Origin: Chlamydiales bacterium
Lineage (GTDB): Bacteria; Chlamydiota; Chlamydiia; Chlamydiales; FEN-1388
Direction of reading: 5' to 3'
Assembly: GCA_021372185.1 (NCBI GenBank)
Contig: JAJFUY010000204.1
Location: 1-26,868 of the forward strand
Length of the DNA stretch: 26,868 bases
Position numbers and translations under genes: made by a program. Below, in pieces: positions 16,205-23,093 of this stretch. Within the stretch, counting starts at the first letter, position 1; every line of letters begins with the position of its first letter. The notes under the pieces were generated by a model. That model saw only the letters and a list, made by a program, of their open reading frames with translations, searched no databases and was not told the origin of the DNA.

Positions 16205-17664
16205 TGACGGCTTTGATTGTAGCAACAGTAGGTATACTCATCATTGGCTTGCTCTATTGGCAGCGAAGTGAAAAGATGCGTAAAATTTCCGTTGCTCAAC
16301 TTGCTCTAGACCAGGCAGAAGCAAAGGCCAAGATGATTCTTGCTACAGCCACGCTTGACGCCAAAGAAATTGTCATGAAAGCTCAAGGATCAGCTCATCA
16401 ACTGCGTGAAGATGTTGCTAAGCAAGAGCGCCTTGTACAGAGTAAAGAAGAGGCTCTTTCTCGTGAAAAGACTACTCTAAATCAAAAGCTGCAAGAGCTG
16501 CAAAAAAAAGAAAAGCTGATTGACGCTCGTGAGCAGGAGCTAAAAACTAAAAGCCAACTGACAGAAGAAGAGGCTAAAGCACAAATATGGGCCCAAGTCG
16601 AAAAAGACTCTGAAAGAGAGTGTCAGCTCTATTTGCTGCATAAACGCCAAGAATATGAAGCCCAGGCGGAAGTTGCAGCTCATCAACTAGTTGTAACTGC
16701 CCTGTCACGCCTGCCTAAGAAAGCTTTAAAAGATGCGACAGTGACGAGTATCACCCTTCCAAATGAAGAGATAAAAGCAAAAATTATTGGCCGTGAAGGC
16801 AAGAATATAAAGGCCTTCCAGCAGCTTACAGGCGTTACTGTTGTTATTGACGACACACCTGAGACACTTGTGCTCTCATGCTTTGATCCTCAAAGAAGAG
16901 AAGTTGCCAAAATTGCTTTAGAAGCACTCATCGATGATGGGCGGTTTTCAGTAGAGCGTATCGAAGAAGAAGTGCAGCTCGCTCAAAAGAAATTACAAGA
17001 AAACCTTTTGAAGTATGGCCAGGAAGCAGCTTTAACGTGCAATGTGCATGGGCTTCACCCAAGTTTGCTTGTAACTTTAGGTAAATTACACCTACGTTCT
17101 TCATTTGGTCAAAACCTGCTTGAACACTCTGTAGAGGTGGCCAACATCATGGGGCTGCTAGCGGCAGAACTTAAGCTATCTGTTCCAAAGGCTATCCGCA
17201 TGGGCCTTCTACATGATATTGGCAAGGCACTTGATAGCGATACAAGCCACGCCCTTGCCGGCTATAGACTATGCCTTGATGCGGGTGAACCAGAAGAAAT
17301 AGCCAATGGAGTGGGCTGCCACCACAACGAAATGCCGGCTGCAACGCTAGAAGCATCGCTTGTAAAATGCGCCGACTACCTATCAGGTGCAAGACTTGGT
17401 GCCAGAGCCGAAAATAACGATGGCTTCATGAAGCGCCTACGCGATTTTGAAAGCCATGCCCTTGGCTTTGATGGCGTAAAAGCCGCCTTTGCTGTAGCTG
17501 CTGGCCGTGAATTGCAGGTATTTGTACGACCTGAGGTTATTGACGAAGCAGGTGCGGTAGATTTAGCCCGCATGATCGCCAAAAAGATTCAGGGGCTCTC
17601 CCCCTCATCTCGAGTTCAAGTTTCCGTCATCCGCGAAACCAAAGCCATTGAATACTCAATCTAA
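16201..17664 (+). CDS. rny: ribonuclease Y
   Basis: RNase Y is a membrane-anchored endoribonuclease that initiates mRNA decay. The 487-residue protein shows all expected parts in order: N-terminal transmembrane helix (residues 3-20), long Lys/Glu/Gln-rich coiled coil (about 28-155), KH domain with IIGREGKNIKAF near residue 197, and an HD domain with His309 and the H338-D339 pair in LLHDIGKALDSD. The C-terminal part ends RETKAIEYSI, as in canonical members. It is slightly shorter than the usual 510-520, probably in the coiled coil. The start overlaps the upstream stop as ATGA; a second ATG follows immediately. A very long hairpin begins within its stop codon. Confidence 0.96.
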   Translation: MMTALIVATVGILIIGLLYWQRSEKMRKISVAQLALDQAEAKAKMILATATLDAKEIVMKAQGSAHQLREDVAKQERLVQSKEEALSREKTTLNQKLQELQKKEKLIDAREQELKTKSQLTEEEAKAQIWAQVEKDSERECQLYLLHKRQEYEAQAEVAAHQLVVTALSRLPKKALKDATVTSITLPNEEIKAKIIGREGKNIKAFQQLTGVTVVIDDTPETLVLSCFDPQRREVAKIALEALIDDGRFSVERIEEEVQLAQKKLQENLLKYGQEAALTCNVHGLHPSLLVTLGKLHLRSSFGQNLLEHSVEVANIMGLLAAELKLSVPKAIRMGLLHDIGKALDSDTSHALAGYRLCLDAGEPEEIANGVGCHHNEMPAATLEASLVKCADYLSGARLGARAENNDGFMKRLRDFESHALGFDGVKAAFAVAAGRELQVFVRPEVIDEAGAVDLARMIAKKIQGLSPSSRVQVSVIRETKAIEYSI

Positions 17665-17765
17665 ATTTTATCTTATTCTTATTCTTGATCTTTGTCTTAT
17701 TCTGTTTTTTTGACAGGCTAAAAGCAGAATAAGAATAAGACTAAGAATAAGAATAAGATAAAATT
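17664..17765. terminator. long hairpin with 41-bp arms immediately after rny
   Basis: The left arm, 17664-17704, is pyrimidine-rich (AATTTTATCTTATTCTTA...). The right arm, 17725-17765, is its purine-rich complement, pairing at about 37 of 41 positions. The loop is 20 nt and includes TTTTTTT. The left arm starts at the last base of the rny stop codon. It could terminate rny and block read-through from either side. Confidence 0.65.
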
Positions 17766-17783
17766 ATTTGGCAGAGGTTTGTC

Positions 17784-17813
17784 TTGAAAAACATTCGGTG
17801 TTTAGTGTAAAAT
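17784..17813 (+). promoter_or_regulatory. probable promoter for the DUF3604 gene
   Basis: TTGAAA at 17784-17789 and TAAAAT at 17808-17813 have an 18-nt spacer. The ATG at 17839 follows about 25 nt later, with GGAG about 7 nt before it. Confidence 0.45.
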
Positions 17814-17838
17814 TTCGTACACTAATGGGAGAACATTC

Positions 17839-19869
17839 ATGCGTCGATCTATTTGCTATTTTGAACCAAGTTCTATATCTGCAGGCGAAGTAAATACCTG
17901 GAAATTCATCTACACTCCCGCAGTGTCCCTGCCAAAAGGCACGCTTTTAAAATTTGATATCTGCAGCAAAGGTCGCTCAATTGACTGGGAAACACCTGAA
18001 GTAAGTCTTAAAGAAAGTTCTAATATCATCTACGGTGTATTAGAAAATGGCAAAATCATCCAAGCTCGTGCTGTAGACCTTCCTCAAAGCTATGTGCCGC
18101 AGTTTGAATTTGTTATGCCGCAAGAAATTCCTGGTGGTTCAAGTATCACAATTTGCATGGGCGCCCCAAAAGGTAAAGACCCTGTAAAGTTTGGTAATAG
18201 GGCTCAGCAGACTATTCAAAGACGCCGTCCGTTCTTACTCTACATCGATCCAACAGGTAAAGGTAACTTCCAAGACCCAGAAACCTTTGGCGTAGATATC
18301 AAGGGCAATATTTTGCACACGATACGCATACTCTCCCCTTCTGTCACTACCAAAAACCGCCGCTTTGATGTGGTCTTGCGCTTTGAAGATGAATTTGGCA
18401 ACTTAACCAATAACGCACCAGAAAGCACACTGATCGAACTTAGCCACGAAAATTTGCGCGAGAACCTCAAGTGGAAGCTCTTTGTGCCAGAAACCGGCTT
18501 TATAGCCCTTCCTAACCTCTACTTTAATGAGCCTGGTGTCTATACAATTGAGCTCACTAACGTAAAGACCAAACAAAAATACCGCTCATGTCCTATCAAA
18601 TGCTTTGGCCATGATATGAAAAACCTCTTCTGGGGTGTGCTACATGGTGAATCTGAGCGTTTTGACTCTACAGAAAATATTGAAAGCTGCTTAAGACATT
18701 TTCGCGATGAAAAATCGATAAACTTCTTTGCGGCATCTCCTTTTGAAAATGTTGAAGAGACTTCAAACGATACCTGGAAGCTTATTTCTCAAAATATAGA
18801 AGAGCTTGATGAAGAAGAACGCTTTGCAGCACTTCTAGGTGAGCAGTGGATTGGCGAGCCCAAAACAGAAGGTATCCGCCAAATTCTATTTGCTAAAGGC
18901 GAAAAAGGTATTTTACGCAAAAAAGACCAGCGCTCAAATGCCCTCAAAAAGATCTACAAGCTCTTTTCACCAAAAGAAATGATCTCTATCCCCTGCTTCA
19001 CAATGGGTAAAGGCTATGAATATAACTTCGATGATTTTAACCCAGATTTTGAACGTGTTGTAGAGATTTATAACGCTTGGGGCTCATCTGAATGCACAGC
19101 AAAAGAAGGCAACATTCGCCCAATCAAAGGCCCTGCTAAAAAAGGCGTTGTAGAAACAGCTGAAGGCTCATGTTTGAAGGCACTTCTTGATGGCAAACGC
19201 TTTGGCTTTGTAGCAGGTGGTTTAGATGACCGCGGTATCTATGCTGACTTCTTTGACAACGACCAAGAGCAATACTCCCCTGGTATGACGGCTGTATTTG
19301 CTGAAACACTCTCACGATCAAGTGTCTTTGAGGGCCTATACAACCGAAATTGCTACGCAACAACTGGCGAGCGCATTATTGTGGGCCTTAATTTAGCGGG
19401 ACTGCCAATGGGAAGTGAAATTGATGGCGCTCAAAAGCCAGGTCTTGCAGTAAACCGCCACCTTACGGGATATGTTGCAGGAACTTCCGCGTTGACAAAA
19501 GTGGAGCTTATCAGAAATGGCAAAGTATTAAAAGAATACACGCCAGATTCTCAGTTTCTTGATTTTACCTACGATGACATGGATAACTTGGCTGATTGCT
19601 GTATCTTAAGCCAAGAAAAGAAGCCGTTTGTGTTTTATTACTTACGAGTTGAGCAGGCAGATGGTCACATGGCCTGGACTTCTCCTATCTGGGTAGACTT
19701 TAAAGATACAGGTATTCGCCTTGTAGATAAAAAGATGGCAAAAGAAAAATCAGATGCCCCTAAAGCTGAAGGTAAAGAAAAAGCTGTGAAAGCAAAAGCT
19801 GTAGCGGCTCCTGTTAAAAAAACGGCTCCAAAGGCAGTTGCTGTTAAAAAGCCTGTTAAAAAGAAGTAG
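17839..19869 (+). CDS. DUF3604 family protein with altered PHP-like metal motifs
   Basis: This 676-residue protein has no signal peptide. Its first 260 residues are beta-rich. The rest follows the layout of DUF3604, a family related to PHP metal-dependent phosphoesterases: FWGVLHGES at 265-272, NFFAASPFE at 295-303, LLGEQW near 335, VEIYNAWGSSE near 405, FGFVAGGLDDRG at 455-466, TAVFAETLSRSSVFEGL, NRCYATTGER-like NRNCYATTGER, and GLPMGSEID. Typical members carry DLHxHT, a DHD motif and SSDDH. Here these read VLHGES, SPFE and GLDDR, so most expected metal ligands are replaced. The last 42 residues are Lys/Ala/Pro-rich and disordered-looking. It stands alone between its own promoter and that of the ferredoxin operon. 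An inactive or repurposed enzyme is inferred. Confidence 0.75.
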   Translation: MRRSICYFEPSSISAGEVNTWKFIYTPAVSLPKGTLLKFDICSKGRSIDWETPEVSLKESSNIIYGVLENGKIIQARAVDLPQSYVPQFEFVMPQEIPGGSSITICMGAPKGKDPVKFGNRAQQTIQRRRPFLLYIDPTGKGNFQDPETFGVDIKGNILHTIRILSPSVTTKNRRFDVVLRFEDEFGNLTNNAPESTLIELSHENLRENLKWKLFVPETGFIALPNLYFNEPGVYTIELTNVKTKQKYRSCPIKCFGHDMKNLFWGVLHGESERFDSTENIESCLRHFRDEKSINFFAASPFENVEETSNDTWKLISQNIEELDEEERFAALLGEQWIGEPKTEGIRQILFAKGEKGILRKKDQRSNALKKIYKLFSPKEMISIPCFTMGKGYEYNFDDFNPDFERVVEIYNAWGSSECTAKEGNIRPIKGPAKKGVVETAEGSCLKALLDGKRFGFVAGGLDDRGIYADFFDNDQEQYSPGMTAVFAETLSRSSVFEGLYNRNCYATTGERIIVGLNLAGLPMGSEIDGAQKPGLAVNRHLTGYVAGTSALTKVELIRNGKVLKEYTPDSQFLDFTYDDMDNLADCCILSQEKKPFVFYYLRVEQADGHMAWTSPIWVDFKDTGIRLVDKKMAKEKSDAPKAEGKEKAVKAKAVAAPVKKTAPKAVAVKKPVKKK

Positions 19870-19870
19870 A

Positions 19871-19899
19871 TTGACAAATTTGATGTTTAACAGTAACAT
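19871..19899 (+). promoter_or_regulatory. near-consensus promoter for the ferredoxin/Fe-S carrier operon
   Basis: A perfect -35 TTGACA at 19871-19876 and TAACAT at 19894-19899 are separated by 17 nt, starting two bases after the DUF3604 stop codon. GGAG at 19912-19915 precedes the ferredoxin ATG by 7 nt. No Fe-S or iron regulator site was recognised. Confidence 0.65.
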
Positions 19900-19922
19900 T
19901 ATTCGAATTATGGAGAATTATA

Positions 19923-20192
19923 ATGGCTAGATTACATTTTCAAAATACAGGCGATGAAGTAGAAATAGAAGATAATGGTTCTATTGCCGAAGTATGTGAA
20001 GAAGCGGGTGTTCCTTTTGCATGTACAGAAGGCGTTTGCGGAACATGTATAGTAGAAGTTATTTCAGGCCATGAAAATTTATCAGAGCCAACTGAAGCCG
20101 AGATTGATTTCTTAGGTGAAACAGGAACTCGTAAAGAGCGTATGTGCTGCCAAGCTAAAATCAAGCAAGGCCTTGTAACAATTTCATTTTAG
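19923..20192 (+). CDS. 2Fe-2S ferredoxin
   Basis: This 89-residue plant/chlamydial-type ferredoxin has cluster ligands Cys34, Cys39 and Cys42 in ACTEGVCGTC and the fourth at Cys75 or Cys76 (ERMCCQAK). The whole protein aligns easily in memory with the chlamydial ferredoxin (VPFACTEGVCGTC, AEIDFLGE, VTISF end). It would carry single electrons in the cytosol, possibly for Fe-S assembly given its partner. Two adjacent cysteines at 75-76 and an extra Cys25 are minor oddities. It is first in a two-gene operon; the next ATG is only 9 nt beyond its stop, with AGGAAGG overlapping the junction. Confidence 0.95.
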   Translation: MARLHFQNTGDEVEIEDNGSIAEVCEEAGVPFACTEGVCGTCIVEVISGHENLSEPTEAEIDFLGETGTRKERMCCQAKIKQGLVTISF

Positions 20193-20201
20193 GAAGGTAA
20201 T

Positions 20202-20828
20202 ATGCCATGTAATCAAGGGCCATGTAGCCAAGGATCTTGTTCTAGCGAGACAAGTACTAAAGAACCAAGTAATAGGACGACAATTTCGCGCGAAATGACG
20301 ATCAACGAAATTTTTTCGACATTTCCTGCTAAAGCACAAAAGCTTGCGCAAGAACTGACACGCTCTGGCCTAAACTGTGTTGGGTGTTCTGCCTCTACTT
20401 GGGAAACTGTAGAATCAGGCGTTCTTCGCCACGGCATGAACGAACAAGATTTAACCGATCTTCTGAATAGACTAAATGCTGTACTTAAGCATGAATCAGA
20501 CCCAAACACCATCACCCTTACTGCTAACGCAGCAGAGGTGTTTAAGCGCATTGCAAGCTCAGAAGGTAAAGATGGTTGGGCCTTGCGTTTTGATGAAAAG
20601 CCAGCCGGCTGTAGCGGTTTTGAGTATGTTCTTGGCTTTTCTGAAAAGCCGAGTGACAATGATGTTATCTATAACTCAAACGGCGTAGAAATTCACGTAT
20701 ATAAGCAGGCTCTCGGCCGCCTTCAAGGCTGCGAGATCGACTACGTAGACGGCCTCCAATCAGGCTTCAAGATTGACAACCCAAATGCAAGATCCTCTTG
20801 CGGCTGCGGCACAAGCCACGGCTACTAA
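20202..20828 (+). CDS. fusion of a DUF1858 domain and an A-type Fe-S carrier (IscA/HesB)
   Basis: This 208-residue protein has three parts. Residues 1-30 are Cys/Ser/Asn-rich (Cys3, Cys8, Cys13 spaced every five residues). Residues 32-98 resemble DUF1858, with LNCVGCSASTWETVESG giving the conserved Cys59 and Cys62. Residues 104-203 are an IscA/HesB domain with Cys137 (AGCSGF) and the C-terminal pair Cys200-Cys202 (SCGCG), the three ligands expected for an A-type carrier. Such carriers deliver Fe-S clusters to apoproteins; DUF1858 occurs with hybrid-cluster and redox proteins. It lies directly behind the ferredoxin with a strong AGGAAGG, so the two probably act together. Repeat element C starts 14 nt after the stop. 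Confidence 0.85.
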   Translation: MPCNQGPCSQGSCSSETSTKEPSNRTTISREMTINEIFSTFPAKAQKLAQELTRSGLNCVGCSASTWETVESGVLRHGMNEQDLTDLLNRLNAVLKHESDPNTITLTANAAEVFKRIASSEGKDGWALRFDEKPAGCSGFEYVLGFSEKPSDNDVIYNSNGVEIHVYKQALGRLQGCEIDYVDGLQSGFKIDNPNARSSCGCGTSHGY

Positions 20829-20842
20829 AATAACACATGCAT

Positions 20843-21230
20843 TTTCACTCTCGAATGAGAGTGATGAAAGGTATTCCCAGGGCATTCTTCGAATGACCTG
20901 GGCCTCGAGTTTGGACATTTGTAGCTTGTGAGCGTAAGCTCGCTCTGGAGTGCGGTAATTTTTTACCGCTTTTAATTTTTGAGCACACACCGATTTAACA
21001 ATAACTTCCACAACTTAGACGAACGTTCAATACTTGGGCTTTCCCACTTGTGTCATAGTGTGGGGCTATTGTATGTTTTGGAGGCTATCGTAGATAGAGT
21101 GTATAGTCAAAAATTAAGAGCGGTAAAAAATTACCGCACTCCAAAGCCTTCGGCAAATGTCCAAACTCGAGTCCCAGGGCATTCTTCGAATGACCTGGGC
21201 TACCTTTCATCACTCTCTTCGAGAGTGAAA
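20843..21230. repeat. large nested inverted repeat, family C
   Basis: The arms are 20843-20982 and 21107-21230, both starting TTTCACTCTCGAA and nearly identical for the first 80 bp, flanking a central 124 bp without a gene. Each arm holds several hairpins: CACTCTCgaatGAGAGTG at the tip, a 27-bp imperfect palindrome (20876-20902 and 21173-21199), and AGCGGTAA...TTACCGC. The 27-bp palindrome is identical and in the same orientation in both arms, although everything around it is inverted. At one point the left arm has AGCTT...AAGCT where the right has GCCttcGGC, a swap of one hairpin for another. The element fills the space between two convergent stop codons (20828 and 21237). Confidence 0.9.
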
Positions 21231-21236
21231 CACAAA

Positions 21237-21842
21237 TTATTTCGCTACGTTAGTTGTAGCTGCGGCTGGTTGAGCATCACGGATGATGATCTCAGCTGGA
21301 GGAGGCGTCATTGCCTTGTAGCCAACTGCGCTGATGATGCCAAAGAGCGATGCTGTTGATAGAAGAGATGGACGTAGTGTAACAAGGCCAAGAACGCCAA
21401 TTGCTACGCCTGTAACTGCAAAGGCAGTGCAAACGGCAGGAGCGAACTTGTCGATAACAGCGTTAGCACGTGCTTTGGTTACAGTTTTTGCAGCTTCCCA
21501 TTCCTCACCTTCGAATGTAGCATTTACGGCACTTTTTGCTACTGGAGCTATTGTATAAATAGCTTTGGCAGCTAAAAATGCGCCTGCTAAAAAGCGAAGT
21601 GGGCTAATGCTTGTAAGCATGCTCATAGTAGCTAGAGTTTCTGGTACTGCGCGCGCAATTTTTTCTGCGGCTGGGTGTAGACTTTTGGGTAATTCACTTT
21701 TTAGAAAAGTTACTGCACGGTTTTCATACGTTTTAAACGTTTTATGTGCGTCTTTTACATACTTTGATGCAGTATTGTATACATTATTATATGTATCTTT
21801 TACTGATTGAGGAATTGCATTGCTAATTGCTGCTACTGTCAT
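21237..21842 (-). CDS. membrane protein with a bilobed hydrophobic domain (candidate Inc-like)
   Basis: This 201-residue protein, not from a family I recognise, has an amphipathic N-terminal helix (residues 10-60), a hydrophobic segment at 81-103, a polar linker (EGEEWEAAKT), and then two closely spaced hydrophobic helices at about 134-156 and 160-178, split by RPSLLS. It ends with a Pro/Ala-rich tail. A close pair of hydrophobic helices is the hallmark of chlamydial inclusion membrane (Inc) proteins, which are type III secreted; here this is only a shape match. AAGGAG (complement 21850-21855) lies 7 nt before the ATG, and a TATAAT box is at 21875-21880. Alternatives are an ordinary inner-membrane protein or a pore former. 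Confidence 0.65.
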   Translation of the reverse strand: MTVAAISNAIPQSVKDTYNNVYNTASKYVKDAHKTFKTYENRAVTFLKSELPKSLHPAAEKIARAVPETLATMSMLTSISPLRFLAGAFLAAKAIYTIAPVAKSAVNATFEGEEWEAAKTVTKARANAVIDKFAPAVCTAFAVTGVAIGVLGLVTLRPSLLSTASLFGIISAVGYKAMTPPPAEIIIRDAQPAAATTNVAK

Positions 21843-21874
21843 GGATTATCTCCTTGTTATGGTTGTTTATTGTT

Positions 21875-21880
21875 ATTATA
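21875..21880 (-). promoter_or_regulatory. TATAAT -10 box upstream of the Inc-like gene
   Basis: A perfect TATAAT on the minus strand lies 32 nt upstream of the ATG at 21842. No good -35 hexamer was found at 16-18 nt. Confidence 0.4.
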
Positions 21881-21929
21881 TCTTCTTGTGCGTAAAGATT
21901 TAATAAAGAGTTTAACTGATTTTTTCTTT

Positions 21930-23093
21930 TTACACAACGTAACATAAGTAACTTTTTAAATAAGAGCTTTCCGGGTGATAGATATTCAGTGGATGGTCAA
22001 AGGCTAGTCTATTTTTTTGTATGATGCGTAAGTCCCGTTTTGCCTCTCGGCTTGCATGGAAGAGCATTTTACAAAAAAGTTCTTCATCTACGTGATAACT
22101 ACAAGAACAAGTAAGTAAAAGAGAATTTTTAGGCATTTTAGCAAGCGTTGTTCTATTAATTTCTTGATATCCTTTTATTGCTTTAGGAATATCGGATTTA
22201 CGCTTGGCAAAGGCCGGTGGGTCAAGAATAATAAGATCGTAGTTAAGCTCTTGGGTGCGTAAAAAATCAAAGCAGTCGGCAACATGCTCAGAGTGTCTTG
22301 CCTCTTCAAATTTGTTCAGCTCCATATGCTTTTTGGTTTGTTCAATAGCCTCTTTGGAGATATCTACAGAGACGCAGTGTTTGGCATTGCCCTTTAGAGC
22401 GTGGCAAGAAAAGGCGCCTGTATAGCTAAAGCAGTTCAGCACGCGTTTTTGGTCTGATAGCTCTTGAATAAGACGTCTCATTTCACGTAAATCCTGAAAA
22501 AATCCGGTTTTTTGGCCTTTAAGCGGGCTTACAAGAAATTTTAGGCCGTCTTCAAAGATGGCAATATCGTCCTGAGGTGTGCCATATAGTGTTTTGCGGC
22601 ATTCATTAAGGCCTTCTTCTTTACGAGAGGCACTGGTTGATGACTCGTAAATCCATGAAGGATTGCAGGCTTTTTGTAAAATATCGACAATAAAATCTTT
22701 TAATTTATCCATGCCAAGTGTTGATATCTGTATTACCAGGACATCATTATACTGGTCTACAATCAGTCCTGGGCAAAAGTCCCCTTCGGCATTAATGAGG
22801 CGGAGCGCATTCGTGCGCTTTGTTCCCATCAGAGTGTGTCTCAAGGCTACAGCTTGCTCAATATGGCCTTTAAGGGCTGTTTTGGCGTCAGTAGCATCAA
22901 ATGACAGCATGCGCCCTGTTATGCTAGAGCGTCTATTAAAGTAGCCATAGCCCAAATGAACGTTCGTGCTTGAAACTACTTCTAGAAGGTCTCCATCAGT
23001 AAATTCCGGCAGTTTGGCAATAGCGCCAGAAAATATCCATGGGTGACGAGCTAAGACTGATTTTTCTCTTGTTGCTTTAAGTATAACTTTCAC
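21930..23093 (-). CDS. class I SAM-dependent rRNA methyltransferase, RlmI-like
   Basis: RlmI methylates a cytosine C5 in 23S rRNA. The 387-residue product starts VKVILKATREKSVLARHPWIFSGAI, quoted in two parts because it is the PUA-like N-terminal signature of RlmI (family length about 396). The methyltransferase domain has VLNCFSYTGAFSCHALKG near residue 215, acidic SVDISKEAIEQ, and the catalytic-type LIILDPPAF followed by LLTCSCS. The start is taken as GTG at 23093, preceded by AAGAGA. A TTG at 23129 would add 12 non-homologous residues and increase the overlap with the MFS gene. It overlaps that gene by 17 nt, so the two share a transcript. RlmI against a close COG1092 paralogue cannot be decided here. 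Confidence 0.85.
   Translation of the reverse strand: MKVILKATREKSVLARHPWIFSGAIAKLPEFTDGDLLEVVSSTNVHLGYGYFNRRSSITGRMLSFDATDAKTALKGHIEQAVALRHTLMGTKRTNALRLINAEGDFCPGLIVDQYNDVLVIQISTLGMDKLKDFIVDILQKACNPSWIYESSTSASRKEEGLNECRKTLYGTPQDDIAIFEDGLKFLVSPLKGQKTGFFQDLREMRRLIQELSDQKRVLNCFSYTGAFSCHALKGNAKHCVSVDISKEAIEQTKKHMELNKFEEARHSEHVADCFDFLRTQELNYDLIILDPPAFAKRKSDIPKAIKGYQEINRTTLAKMPKNSLLLTCSCSYHVDEELFCKMLFHASREAKRDLRIIQKNRLAFDHPLNIYHPESSYLKSYLCYVV

Noticed and set aside
20213..20659. 148-codon open frame antisense to the DUF1858-IscA gene
   Set aside because: Shadow frame of a gene with clear domains and conserved cysteines.
20760..21359. Two opposed open frames (20760-21011 minus, 20979-21359 plus) with similar peptides such as KAVKNYRTP and RAVKNYRTP
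   Set aside because: They lie in the two arms of repeat element C, so the similarity follows from the inverted DNA repeat. Neither has a convincing ribosome binding site and both run into neighbouring genes.
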